Below, in pieces: positions 27,501 through 39,975 of a DNA stretch of 64,000 nucleotides. Position numbers and translations under genes: made by a program. The stretch's first letter is position 1. Every line of letters starts with the position of its first letter. The notes below the pieces were generated by a model, which saw nothing but the letters and a program-made list of their open reading frames with translations, had not been told where the DNA came from and searched no databases. This stretch comes from Glossina fuscipes (taxonomy: Eukaryota > Arthropoda > Insecta > Diptera > Glossinidae): contig NW_023998564.1 in the NCBI RefSeq assembly GCF_014805625.2, positions 162,293-226,292 of the forward strand. The letters run 5' to 3'.

Positions 27501-27990
27501 TCCTCAGATTTAAGTGCATTATGTTAAGATTAAATTTTACAAAATTTTGTATCTATGAAATTTTAGAACAATTTAAGCTGTGTTTGCAAAACATTTTCAA
27601 CGCCACAACGCGGTACAACTACTATGCAAGTACTTTGGAAACTAAGGCCTTAAATGGGGAATGAGTTTGAAAGCTCAGCTCTTTCGAATCAAGGAGTCCC
27701 TTACTTGAATTTAGGCGGAAACCACTTTCACTAATTGCTTTCAAAATTTTTATAAAATTTACGCATGCGTAAACAGACAATAGAAAAATCGTGAAAATAT
27801 ATGAAAAGGCCATTGTTTATATGTTTTCATATTCAAATTTTCCGTCGCAGAGATTTTTTAAATATCTAAAATAACAATTGTTACAGATTTCTTAAAAACT
27901 AATATAAATAAATTTCCATTAAATATCCATCTGGATTCAGGTGCTTCATACGAAACACATGCATATCAAGATAATATTATCCTAATATCC
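24545..27990. other. AT-rich non-coding DNA
   Basis: No supported gene. An 87-codon minus-strand frame (25740-26003) has fairly balanced composition, but I cannot assign it and see no neighbouring exons. Confidence 0.45.
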
Positions 27991-27999
27991 AAAAAAACT

Positions 28000-28620
28000 T
28001 GAGATGAACTAATCTTTTATTATATTAACCGATTTAGAATTAATTTACGAAAGCTAGTGTGCAGCCATGTATTTTTCTGATATATCAGGCCTGTAAACCT
28101 GAAACCAGAAAAAATATTTTTGGCATCCTGTCCTAACTGGAAATGAAAAATGGATTTATATTGATAATGCCAAGCGTAAAACTTCATGAGTAGATCCAGT
28201 CGTACCATCGACATTGACTGTGAGAATAAATCGCTTTGACGGGCAGACAACATTTTATTTGTAGCCTGACAAGAAGGATATGATCTGTTATTAATTGTTA
28301 TAGTCTGCTAAAATTGTTAGTACCAAACGCTACCAGCAACGATTAATCGATTTGAACGGTTTGGTTTTCAAATTATGACCAGAATCTTAAAAGAGACACC
28401 ACAATGTGAATTTTTTACATGGCATCCTTCCATTCATCGCTTTAGCAAAAGCATTTGGCGATATTTCGAAACCAGTTAAAAGGGAAGCGCCAGTCCATAC
28501 GGCTTGCTCATCCGAGGCATGTCCTTCCAATTACGACTTGTTTACGTCGATGGGTAACAAACGTGTTGAGAAACGATTTAATTCAAACGATTGCACCTCA
28601 AGAACGGAGAGCTTTTAAAA
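28000..28620 (+). pseudogene. mariner transposase relic 2 (C-terminal two-thirds)
   Basis: Plus-strand translation in shifting frames gives TGNEKWIYIDNAKRKTS, then VDPVVPST (about 28.13-28.21 kb), RYQQRLIDLNGLVFKL (about 28.33-28.37 kb) and ALAKAFGDISKPVKREAPVH...PSNYDLFTSM...EKRFNS (28.44-28.59 kb). This order matches mariner transposase from the first catalytic Asp (TGDEKWI) to the C-terminus. All three DD34D acidic positions appear lost: GDE reads GNE, the HDNA box is unrecognisable, and YSPD reads CSSE. Stops occur at several places. I see no clear terminal repeats, so only part of the element is delimited. Confidence 0.87.
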
Positions 28621-30185
28621 CTAATTGCATCGAGCCTTTTTCCTTTTTTTGTCCATATTCCATAGCTCTATAGTGAAAAAGTAACCATCTAAAAAAAATA
28701 TTCCCATTTTAAATTATTTCTCGACATAAATCGGTAAACAATAGTATTCTCTCGTACACTAGCTTCTATAGCGGCCATAACTTCCTCAAATAACATTCGA
28801 GGAATATGGGTATCTCGAATACCGATTCATACAGTTCATGCTATAATATCATGCTCGGCCGTCGATAGAAACAGATAGCATGTGATTAAGGATCACTCCA
28901 TAACGCTGTACGCAGCGTAGTGCCAAAGAAGCAAAAAAGGGACGAAATTCATGAAAATTCTAAAGCTAGAGGATTACGGGCGTGAACGACCACAATGGAC
29001 AGCGGCGCGGGTTGCCAATAAAAGTACAATACAATACAGTTTTCTCATACAAAATGAATAGCGAATATTTGGATAGGACAAAAGCATTTTTTCCGCCACT
29101 TCAAAAAATTCTGACTTTTACCACTTATGATGAATTGTGGGCAAAGAGTGATCGGACACCTAGATTTACTGTGGTAAGTTTGGACGGCGAAAACCTATTT
29201 TCGGCCTTTTCCATCTAAAAGGGAAAGTCAGTTTATAATGAAAGAAGACGAAGAATAATAAGTACTCGGGCAGAAAAACAAATTGGCTATACAAGTTTCG
29301 ATCTTGTTAGTTTGCGGCAAGCCTCCTATATAAACCTAACCTTAAAAAGTAATGATGATGATACTTTGTGACAAAAATATTTGAAGAATTGCATTAGATG
29401 CAATAGTATAGGATCTTTAATGGTCAGCCTTGACTGTCTACAAGGTTTTAACTTGTGGAAAGGAAAAAGAAAAAATCGCTTTTAAAATGCAAAAGCACTT
29501 TTGTTCAGCAATTTCTTCTGAATTATTTCAAGATAAAACGCGAATTTTTTTTTTATATTTATCTCGTTATTATTTCAGTTAACTAATTAGTTTCCCGATC
29601 TTCTTCATGGGTCTGCCGACTGAAAATCTCTTAAATGATGCATTATCTGAAGAAAAGGAATTTTTAATAGTTCGCAAAAGCTTCCTTCTTTCCATTTTTA
29701 AAAATAATCTTCGATTGTTTTCCCATCCTTTAACCCACTAATCGCTAAAACGATGATAGAATCCTAAAAGTTTAAGAAAATATTTTTCCGTCCACCCACT
29801 TTAATAAAAATTTTCAAAGCATTTAAAACCAATAATGACGACCAATGAAACCAATGAAAACCAAATACGAAAGATTTTTTTTTATATGCTATTGGGGAAA
29901 TTGCAGTCACTTAGTCAAATGGATGCAACGTCTAATGTAATTTTCTTTCGTTGTTTTAGTCATTATTTATTCCTTCTATTACGTTAAAATAAAAAACATA
30001 AACAATTAATCATTAAATACAAGCAAGATGCATTGCATAAACAATCAATTGCAGAAAATCAAGATCATTCACAAAACCAAATAAAAATGAGTTTCGCAAC
30101 TTAAGGTTCACCACGTGACTTTAACATTGGAACGTATATGTGAACGCGTATAAATCATTAGTAGCAGTTTCAATTCCTATTCACA

Positions 30186-30228
30186 TTTACACACACAGGC
30201 ACACACGCAACACACACACACACACATA
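30186..30228. repeat. CA-rich microsatellite
   Basis: Imperfect ACAC runs with interruptions (CAGGCACACACGCAACACAC). Confidence 0.85.
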
Positions 30229-32439
30229 ACACTGAACACTTAAGTAAACATTAATTTTATTACTGAGGAAATGTTTTGCAACTTACGTTAAAAGTCAAAA
30301 GTTGTAAACTCATAAACATGCACATCACAAGCTGGGCGGGCTGGCGTTTGCGGTATTGATAAGAAAATCAAATAACATGCAACGACGACCATAAAGATTT
30401 CTGTCCGCCTCACACAGTACTTCTAAGCACTTAATATCATATAAAAGGTGTTCCATATTGCAATCAATTTGATGGCTAATAGCAGAATGACTTATTAGAT
30501 CGCGTATGATATGAAATATTGTATTATATGAAACGAATAATTATTTCTTGGTTATAGTTAAACACGTTCATTTAATTACAGAAATGTTTAAATATCAGTT
30601 CACTTTGGAATCCCTTTGTATATAAATTTATATACCCACAAATCGACATCGGACAAATATGTGTGGACATCGGAGCACGCACTCTAGTCGATTTGCTAAG
30701 AGAAAATAAAATGAAACAAGAAACAATGCTTTATCCGCTTTGCAGCGTCTGCTTAAACAGAATTTCAATAATTGGTTCTCCTTTTGTTAGAACTTTGGAT
30801 TTCACTTCTATATTTCCTACAGAACGTAAAATAATGGCATTCGCGGGTATTTCTCTTGAAATCTTTTCATTTCTTTCTAAAATGAAACTTCGTTTAGCAA
30901 TAGTCAGTAGCTTTTTTCCTTACTTTGTAGCTTGTTGCATACCGACTTGGAAACTGCGCTGCTTTGTGATGGTTTCTCAAGAAACCACACATTGTGATTG
31001 CCCTTACAAGAGCAGGAGAACTGCTTAGACCTTACGGTACAGATTGACACGAGTAGTAATCCGAAGAAGCAATGAGTGGCGAATATACCGTTTTTCGCAC
31101 ATCAATTTTTTTAAATCTTCTTTGAACGGTTTTGTTATATGTGACCGACAGTCGTCGACAGATGTCGATAAAATATCTCATTGACGAATTTTTTGTCTCG
31201 TAGCACTTTAAGAGCGGTGCGGCTCACTAAGTAGTCGGGTTTGTAATGCTTCCTAAGGGGTCCTAATTAATGCTTCTTGTTTGAAAGTGTCAACGGACTT
31301 CGTGTGATTACGGTTACACTGCTGATGTAGACGTTAAGCTGTAGAGACATGTAGTTGGCTAGTTCAGCTTGGTCTGCTTAATATACGATATAGATTAGCT
31401 AGGCTGCACAACTAAGTCTAGTTGCAAGCAATTCTTGACCAATCATCTATATATCTAAGAAAGACATAAACAGTTGGACTAGAAAACAAGTTATGGGAGA
31501 AAGCGGATAATTCCGACTGCCATTCGTTTATAAGAAAATCCTCTTAAGCAATTGTCTTAATCCATGCCTTTATAACCGTTCACCGTTGCTTTTTATTGAG
31601 ATCTTTTCAAGAGTTCTTACATACTGTACATCATTTTCACCACTGATATTTTAACACGAGTTAATTCTACAACGCGTTGTTTAACAATATTTTTCGAAAA
31701 CTTTTTTTTTACCTAGACTAGAGATTGGTGATATACTTAAGCGCAGTGCTTGGCATAAAACATGGTTTTTGCTCTCAGTCCCTTCTTAGATGCTTTTCTC
31801 CCGCGTAAATTGTATTACTTTTTAAAGAGATTTTTTACGCGCTCTCTTTACATTGCTTACTTAAATCACAGTTTTTCATGTGCTTTCCTTTCTTTAAATG
31901 CAATATTTACGCGTGGCTTTTCCTTGTCGAACAAGAACGAATGCAGCTGCTAATGCAATAAAATTTTCAATTTTTTTCGAAAAGCCATCTTAGCCTTGAC
32001 CGTTCTCCTCAGTTATATGAAATGGTGGGCAGGTATTTTCCTATATGTTGTGTGATATTATCCTATATATAATTTTTTTCTTTTTACGTAAGTAGTGCGG
32101 AAATGGAAGAAAAGCGAAACGCCGTTACTTTTATGATGTTGCTTACAACGGTAATCTAAACGTTATTTATAAAGCACTAAAGTGAGTACACAAGAGGCTT
32201 TAATTTACTTATTTAAATCTAAGATCAATACGAATGATGCTGATAACTGATTATTTTCAAGACTTAATAGCAAGATAATTAACAATTTTCTTAACAAACA
32301 TATTCCAGGCTGAGCATAGGTAAAGCGTAGAAGAATTAAGTTTGAAACTCCCAATATATATATAATATAAAAAATTCAATTTTTCTAAGTGCTGAAGTCA
32401 TTGGAAAAATTTATTTTCCAATTTTTAATTCATTGATAT

Positions 32440-32490
32440 AAAAATATAATATAATAACAATATAATATAATATAATATATAATATTTAAC
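32440..32490. repeat. ATAAT pentanucleotide microsatellite
   Basis: A repeated TATAA/ATAAT pattern with minor interruptions. Simple sequence only. Confidence 0.85.
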
Positions 32491-32499
32491 TTTTATACT

Positions 32500-32650
32500 C
32501 TACTTCACAAAAGTACGTTAAGTTTAAGGTGGTATGGAAAACACCGCAGCACTTGAGACGGACCCAACTTTTATTATACCGATCGAATCAGAATCGCTTA
32601 CTCAATCACTCTCTGAATCGAAAATGGTTCGAATCGGACCATTTTGCGAC
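32500..32650 (-). repeat. Dispersed repeat, degenerate copy
   Basis: This copy contains TTTTATACTCTACTTCACAA, GGACCCAACTTTTATTATAC and CGATCGAATCAGAATCGCTT, then GGTTCGAATCGGACCATTTT. It is the reverse complement of the order seen at 43.3-43.45 kb (GATCC.AACCATTT ... GAATCCATCGGT). Confidence 0.5.
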
Positions 32651-32844
32651 CATTATCTGTTTTGCCAGACTGTAATTCTGTTAATATTTATTTTCAATTA
32701 TAACAAGGTTTTTCTCAGTTAGCTTTGTACGGTTAAAACAATACACTTAGGTTCTCGCTTTCTATTGTCGATATTATTATTATTTGATACCAATATTAAA
32801 GAGATTGTAAAGGGAAAGATAATCGACCACATCATTGTATCCAT

Positions 32845-33056
32845 CATATTTATTTGTTTATTTATTCACTTATTTATTGGTTACATTATATACACTTTGT
32901 AAATAAACTTACAAAGTATGGATTTAAAGGCTGCCGGGTAAGTCAGATCATATGCTCGCCAGCATTGAAAGCTCTACCTCACTTTAGATTTGAATCTACG
33001 ACCATTGTTAGTGTTAGTCGCGATTCTTTGGCTTCTCGGCTACCCAAGCGGATATA
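32845..33056 (-). mobile_element. tRNA-derived SINE-like element (second type)
   Basis: On the minus strand this begins TATCCGCTTGGG. It has an A-box-like TAGCCGAGAAGC (33031-33042, 10 of 12) and a B-box-like GATTCAAATCT (32986-32996, 9 of 11). The head clearly resembles that of the 55.2-kb SINE (TATCCGCCTGAG, TGGCCGAGTAGG, GGTTCAAACCT), but the body downstream of the B box does not. It ends in an AAATA-rich tail near 32845-32880 rather than an AAT run. I found no target-site duplication. It could be a second SINE sharing a head, or a heavily diverged copy. Confidence 0.6.
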
Positions 33057-33073
33057 TAAAAAAGAATTTAACT

Positions 33074-33103
33074 AAAGGGGCTTCTATTTCGCAAGCCCCT
33101 TTT
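33074..33103. repeat. Perfect 10-bp inverted repeat (hairpin)
   Basis: AAAGGGGCTT and AAGCCCCTTT are separated by a 9-base loop and followed by a short T run. It looks like a bacterial intrinsic terminator but sits in insect DNA just upstream (in minus sense) of a SINE head. No function is implied. Confidence 0.7.
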
Positions 33104-33104
33104 T

Positions 33105-34920
33105 GCTCGCCATATCAAGGACACTAACAAAAAAATTTAATCCGCTACGAAGTAGCGCACGCCATTTTATTTGTTCACCTATTTTGTAATGCCGTCAGAA
33201 CGAAAAATACGCTCATCATTTTGACTTAATGGATTATATCTACGTATCATAAATTGACGGATTCTACTCTAACAAGGCAGAGGTAGTTTTAGTCTATTTT
33301 GTAAAAATAACAGTCTGCTATTTATTGTCGGACTGTCTTCTATCTACTTAGTTTTATATTGATAAATGCAACATACATAGAGAAAAAAAAAAATTGAAGG
33401 GATAGAATTGGTAAGCGACCAGAAACTGTTCACTATTCACACTAGTAAGTTATTCGAATGCTCGTTGATAATTTGGTAATTTTAGAAAGCAAAATAGACT
33501 TTTTGGCATTGATTCTGCAATACCTGACGATAGTAAATACGTAAACTTTGCCCTGTGTGTTTTGTGGTAACGGGTCAATAGAATGATTTTTATTTTCATG
33601 TAAAAGTTTGATTTCACTTATTAATCTCGTATCGATTTCACTTAATAACCTCGTATACAGGAGAATTCTCTCGGGTGTCTGATAATCGGTGTGTTCGTCA
33701 CATATTGCTAATGTAACATTTTATGGAAGAACGCAGTACCATTTCTACAAAGGCTATCAAAAAGTTCAATGTCCGCATATGCAGAAATTAACCTCATCTT
33801 TAGTTATGACAAATGCTTTAAATACTGCAACTATTAAACTAGTTACACGTACGTATAAATAGGTTTAGAGGAAATTTAATGACACTTGATAAATCATGAA
33901 GAGTAAAGAAGATGATTTGCCATAAACCGGCTTACAATCACATTTAATACATGTATTGAAAGCATGCATAGAACGTTACTAAGCAACATTCAAGATATGC
34001 ACTCACTTATAACATCCATCCAAACTACAGAATGGAGTTATTTTGCGTATACATATATGTATACAACCATATATTGACACATCATGCATATTTATATGTG
34101 GCTATGTTTAAATGTCTCATTAGCTTCAGTTATATATTGTTAAAAACCAATTAACGACTAAGGCTCTCTCTTTCTCCCTACCTTCCTCTACGCCTCTTTT
34201 GATTTCATTGAATCAGTTCCAAGCCCCGTGCGTAATTATGGGTTGACCAAATGCAATTAACAAATAATTGCTGTACGTAGGTATTTCAACTGAGCTCTGA
34301 ATGCCACCACTGACTATGTTCTTTGACAATGTCAAAGCCTCTGTAAATTGTTGCAATAAAAAGCAATTACAAAAAATACAGTTTACTTAATTTATCCGTT
34401 GCTGTACGTCGTGTCGTGTTCGTTTAAAAACTAGTAACAATTCCAGTGTTTTTTAAAATGCCTTGCGATTGTGTTCTTTCATTAACCAAAAAAGGTGGTG
34501 TCTTGAAACATTTGTACGATGGTGTGTGTGATTAAAGTAGCCGTATACCAAATGGAGAGCTTTAGCAGCGGCAACCAACTTTAATTGAATGCCCCCCACA
34601 TAACATTGACGCTATCAATCACAGAGTAGACGAAGAGACGGATGTATAAATATGTGCATGCCGCCGTATTTAACACCACAAGCCAATTTTAATGCTGTCG
34701 CATTATAAAACATGTCATCACATTTTATACGATCAAACTCAAACGAAAATAATTATGGCACATAATTTATTTATAGTAAAGTGAAGACGTCTTTATATAT
34801 GAACTACGATTATACAGCGATAAATAAAACGTTGTTTATTATTTTGTGGATTAATTCTACTCAAATCTTATATAACCCAAGTGTAGTTAAATTTTTATAG
34901 GAGATGTTCAAATATTTTAT
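33105..34920. other. AT-rich non-coding DNA
   Basis: No supported gene or recognisable element. Confidence 0.5.
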
Positions 34921-34924
34921 AGAA

Positions 34925-35600
34925 AAAAAAAACAAGTGGGAAAAATTATATTCGGCTGCGACTGAATATTACTTCAAAAAAGGGGAAAACTAAATTTGCG
35001 TACTCTGCAATGCTGTATGAGCATAACTGTTTCGCTTTTTTTTTTTTTTTTTGTAGAATAAATGTGGAAATTTACCATCGTGTGTCCGAAGCAATTATCC
35101 CCATTTTATGCAGCCATGACCTCGTTTACCATACCAATTAATAGACAGATGGACGAACAGGCTAACGAAAGTGTCCGGAACTGTTCACATTTGATAGTGA
35201 AGCTGCAAACGGTTTGGCAAAAGAATGAAATTTAAATATTCTGTAATATAGAGTAGATGTGGCCTTTTTTTGCATTTTTCTATAGGTGCTGCAGGATCAC
35301 CCAGGGAAAGAAACTACAAACTTTTTTGTTTGTGTATCTATTGTGGTTTGTAAGTAACGAACAAAAAAACCAATTTTATTATGTTTTTGAAAACATACCT
35401 GGTCTCAGGTTACGTTGTCCTATAGGCGTATCCTTTCACGGTTTGAGTCAATTCCAATACCAAGCTTCGTGCAAGAACTTCCAATGTTTCTGCTAAATTT
35501 GAAACGGATAGCTTCCTCTTGGCGAGCAGGAGAATGCTTACCACAGACATCACGCAGGCAGACGTACATACACACATGCTTAAATCGGCTTATAACTTAA
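34925..35600. repeat. Decayed dispersed-repeat tract
   Basis: It opens with AATTATATTCGGCTGCGACT, a type of start also seen at 63203 (GTTGCATTCGGTTGTGGAAG). It includes AATAGACAGATGGACGAACA near 35140 and a TACCAAGCTTCGTGCAAGAA block near 35460, both echoing other copies in the window. Several overlapping copies are probably merged, so the boundaries are uncertain. Confidence 0.4.
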
Positions 35601-35879
35601 CGCTGATCAAAAATGTGGCGTGCTTAGTTTCCTTCTGCGTGTTGCAGACGGTTTGGCCAAGTAAATATGCCCCTCATTCTCCTGGGAGGGTTACGAAAAA
35701 GGAAGCCTTGCTTGTCTGCGGCGAAGAGTTTTTTTAATGTTCCATTATTATCCTAGCATGCCATTGAATAGTTTCAAAACGGGGCGTTATATTATAGAAG
35801 GAGTAGTTGTGAAAAACCAAACCTATTTTCAATAGTACTCGTCCTTAGGCCGGAGCATACCAACATGCTATATTTCATC

Positions 35880-36010
35880 AATCATTGTAGCTTGAACATA
35901 GAAATACATGGACAGACATTGAACGGACAGATAGACAGACCTGCCTTAATCTACCCAGACACTATCGGTTGGTATTTTAAGGCATTCGTATATGAGAGAT
36001 TTTTTCAGAT
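35880..36010 (+). repeat. Dispersed repeat, degenerate copy
   Basis: This copy contains ACGGACAGATAGACAGACCT, CTTAATCTACCCAGACACTA and TCGGTTGGTATTTTAAGGCA, in the same order as the 57.3-kb copy. Confidence 0.5.
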
Positions 36011-36014
36011 CGTT

Positions 36015-37400
36015 TTAGCTGTTCTATAAATAAACATTAGGGTATATCACAACGAGTGCACTATATAGAATGGCTTAGCCATAAACATCTTTTCCGTTTT
36101 TAGATCTTTTTAATTTTTTTTTTATAAATCGCAAAGAGTTTAACATGTGGAACAAAATATCGTTTTTTCTAGGCAGGTTTCTTTTTTTAGTTATTCCTAT
36201 TCCATCCTTAACACGGGTTTCTTTACATATTTAAAATACAACTAACTTCTTAAGTCAACTTCCAAGTTCTTTTATGCCAACTTTACTTATCAACCTAAAC
36301 ATTTCGGAATACACTTGAGAAAACATGCCGTATAGATCGTCCAAAATATTTCCAACTGCAAAAAGTAAAAGAAATCTATTCTCTACATGGTCTTTAACTA
36401 TAGATGCTTCAGCTTTAATTTTACTTCAGACGCTTAAGTAAATGTAAAACGCATCCGTCAATATTTAGTATGACTGTTGAGCTTCTCAATGAAAACGCTG
36501 TGGAATTTCGTTTTTATCAATCTTTCGTGCTAATTATGACCTCTTAAAAGCTCAAGGAGGAGCGTACATGATAAGATACTAATGCATAAGCAACGGGATA
36601 ACGAAAAATTTATCTTAGGGTGATAAAAACCGCATAAAATGCATTATGAAATATGTTTTTTTTCTCCGAAGAGAAGGGAAGTGATTCGCCAACAAACTTG
36701 TAGTTAGTGTCTGAAATCGAACAGGCTCTAAAAACATCGAAATTTTCCATGTTAATTGCCAATAATTTACGAACTGTATCTGTAGCGCAAAAATTTTTTT
36801 TAACGTGTTGTCACAGTTTAGGAGAATATATGCTTTCTTCTTCTTTTTTTTTTATCAAAGTTTGAGCTTTTCATAACTTCATATTAACTTTTGCTCAAAT
36901 TTTTATGCATCTTCTTTTTATATCAATGGTATGACGTATTCATGACGTACTACTACTTAACCGACCCGCTTTCTCACTTCTATTAAGGTTGCAGACACTT
37001 CAAAAAGGAAGCGAAAATCTTCTGGAATTTTTAAAAGCCTCATAAATTATTGCACGCATAACGAGAAAGGAAACTTAAGCATGTAAAAATCAATTAATGA
37101 ATTAATTAAAAATATGCTCACTGCTATCCTGTCTCAGCTGACTAAGGTTTATGGATTAGTAGATGTGTTGCTCTTTCTTTCTTTATGCGATTTAAAAAAC
37201 AAAATCGCTTATAAAATCATTTTCAACATAATAAAAAGTTTTCTGTAAATTGCTTTCTGTAAAGGCTTTAGTGTGATTTCATTTCATTGTCATAGTCTGC
37301 AAACACAAATATCTGCAAATAATATTTATAGGTTTTACAGGTACTAGGAAAATAACAAATAATTTCTATAGCAAAGATGGAGTCATAAATTTCCTCATTA
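36015..37400. other. AT-rich non-coding DNA
   Basis: No supported gene or recognisable element. Confidence 0.5.
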
Positions 37401-37406
37401 TATAAA

Positions 37407-38643
37407 GGTGGTCCAAAAAGTAGCTGAATAGTAGGGCAACACCATAACTAATCAACTGTGGAAACTTAAAAAAAATTTGCACTAAATTCAAGTTTTCAGT
37501 TCCTAATTTATTATTATATTATCCATCATTAATAAGGCCGGTTTGCCATCTTTCCTTTCAATACCACTCTTATAGAAGTACAGGATTCGTGTGGCAAAAT
37601 ATGACACAAGAGATTGAGACAATGAGAGTCCTTGATCGAACAGAATTACTCTCTAAACCAATGAACAAATCTATATCCTTCAACTTATGCGAACCAATGG
37701 AACAACGTATGTTTTGGCCTAGTAATGAAAAACAGTAGATTGTCATTAAAAATTATTTTTTTCTTTGTCAAAACGTTCTCCTTTACCGTTTCTACGATTT
37801 TGTATAAGCGCGAACCATTTTTTACAGCATTTATTTCTTTTCATTCAAGACATCCAAAACATTGTTTTTGAACTCAACTTTCGCTGAATATGGTTTGTCT
37901 TGAAACACCCACAGAGTTGACAGCTGTTTACTTTCCGGCTCATGTGCCCAGGTCCGTGATCGTAACGTGTTACAACTTTGCATATGTCTTTTAAAGCTCA
38001 GCCGTTGCTTTTCTTAAGCATTTGCTTGCACCTATCGACTTGAGTATCTTTCTGATAAGTGATTATGCAATACATTAAACATTGTGGTGGTACCAATGCA
38101 TGTCGTATGTGTACCTTGCCTCATCAAATTTTACACGGTATCGTTTGCTGGCACAATAACTGATTTTGAACGACCTTCATAACTATCGCAGGTGGCTGAA
38201 CCGCGGCAACGAATTAACTCGTTATACCTACATTTCTTAATAGCGAGCGGTGGCGCTTCACTGCCAGAATTGTAAGTACATTCTTTATCTTGATAATGCA
38301 CATCGGAAATTATAAAAAATCATCGCATGAAAACTTTCACAAACCACACTCAAATGAAAAAATGTTGTGACGAAAGTCTTGAGCCGAAATTTTAGCTTTC
38401 CGATGCAAAGATCATATGGTATCTAGTAACACTTAGCGTTGAGTTAAGACTCAAAATATAAACAGGTGCTTTCGTAATCAGCCGCCAGTTCATTTCTTCT
38501 TATTGCATTTAGTTAGCAACTACTGTAACAACAATTCTCGAAGGTGTCCAAGCATGAAATTGTGGTGAATGTTCTGACCTATCTAGCCTTTTCTACGATG
38601 TATATCTTAGGAAACGTCCAGTGATTTGTTACTTTTGACATCC
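37407..38643 (-). mobile_element. mariner-like element, relic 3
   Basis: The length (about 1.24 kb) is near that of an intact mariner. On the minus strand a frame at about 37.85-38.1 kb reads EPESKQLSTLWVFQDKPYSA, the block just after the first catalytic Asp in many mariners (EPETKQQSTVWVFQDEP). Upstream the frame carries HNHLSERYSSR and similar helix-region remnants, with stops. A terminal GGTGGTCCAAAAAGTAGCTG (37407-37426) is loosely mirrored by GGATGTCAAAAGTAAC (complement, 38628-38643). The sequence past about 37.8 kb is too decayed to find the other acidic residues. The block wording suggests a different mariner lineage from relics 1 and 2. Confidence 0.82.
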
Positions 38644-39224
38644 TAAGACCCACTACCAAAACTATTTATACATAATTTATGGATAGCTTATATACTGTAG
38701 TAAACGTATTAAAGTTAATCACAGCTTTGACATAGCTTTGTATATGGCGAATACCAAGTTTGGATGCCACAAGCGCAGAAAGAATTAAAATTTACCTACT
38801 CTATACGTTGCAATGCTTTCTGCTTATATACTCTATAGCAGTGACGATAAATAATGGTACAAAGAATTTATAAATAATCGTCTTATCTCTAGTTGAGCTA
38901 AGAAGAAAAAAAGGGAAAAAATAAGAAAAATAAAGGCATTAAAAAATACTTAACTAGTGTCTGGCAGATTTTTCATGACTTCCATGCCATAAACTTTGCT
39001 TACACCCATGCACGTAGAATATGACCATGAATTTTAAAATCATGGATTCGAGTAAATATTAAATAACATCATTTGTCAAAATTTTTCAGATTTTTTTTAT
39101 TGGTTTAATGAATAAAAAAAATATCTTATATGTACTTAATGTTCCATTGTATTAAGCAATAATTTACACCGTAATAATATAAAGTATAAATGAATGAATG
39201 TGTAAACCTATCGAACTCGACCAA

Positions 39225-39400
39225 TCTCCCCCGTTGTTGTACCCTACACCACTTGTAGGTACAGGGTAAATTAAGTTTGTGGGGACATACGTAAAACCCA
39301 GAAGGCTTTAAGGTAGAGGGATCTATCGAGCGATTCAGAATCATTTGCTGACTTAATCTAAACCTGTCTGTCTGTCATTCTTATGTCTGCCCATATAAAT
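39225..39400 (-). repeat. Dispersed repeat, degenerate copy
   Basis: This copy contains CACTTGTAGGTACAGGGTAA, ACATACGTAAAACCCAGAAG, GATTCAGAATCATTTGCTGA and CTTAATCTAAACCTGTCTGT in order. The TACAGGGTA-AACCCAGAAGG-CTGTCTGTCTG order is typical of the long fly repeat of this kind. Confidence 0.55.
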
Positions 39401-39955
39401 TGTGTTCAACTTAATGGTAACAATTTTTGAAATGTTTTGGTGACGTGCTTTGATAAAAGGATTGAAAATGGTTCAGATCAGTCCACTTTTTTGATCACTT
39501 TTCATAAAACGACTTCTTAAAATGACTGCAGTTTTAAGCATTTTTTGAAATTTTTTGAGTCCTCTCTTATAAGAGAAAGTAAACTTTTCAATATCTCATG
39601 CTGAAAATTGGTTTGCAATGGTAAATCCACAAAGGGCTCATCCTTACCTAGGTCTACTTTTTGGATACCGTCGCAAATAAGAATTTTCAGAAAATGTACG
39701 CTCTTATATGCCAAAAAGGTTTAATTATGAATATTCAATGATGAAAGTTCGTTCATGACAGTAGTTTGAATTCAAAATTAAGCGGACCATATTTGAATCA
39801 TATGGATCTATATCTTGGATCACGCTCCGCATAAGACTTCTCATGAATAGTAGTAGTAGTTGAATTTTTTCTATTTTATGATGAAAATGGTAGCAATTTA
39901 ACAAAAAAATTAAAACGGAAACGTGGATCACATATGTGTATTATTAGAGCTCAAC

Positions 39956-39975
39956 ATATATATATATATATATAC
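39956..39975. repeat. TA microsatellite
   Basis: A short pure TA run. Confidence 0.85.

Larger units (their letters stand above)
28625..32490. other. AT-rich non-coding DNA
   Basis: No supported gene. A 121-codon plus-strand frame (30663-31028) shows no domain, and its apparent hydrophobicity is typical of AT-rich chance frames. It contains the CA-rich run annotated separately. Confidence 0.5.

Noticed and set aside
30663..31028. 121-codon plus-strand frame
   Set aside because: No recognisable motif, no splice or promoter context, and composition of a chance frame.
33074..33103. Intrinsic (Rho-independent) terminator
   Set aside because: The hairpin and T run look like one, but the surrounding DNA is insect, so a bacterial terminator makes no sense here. 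Kept only as an inverted repeat.
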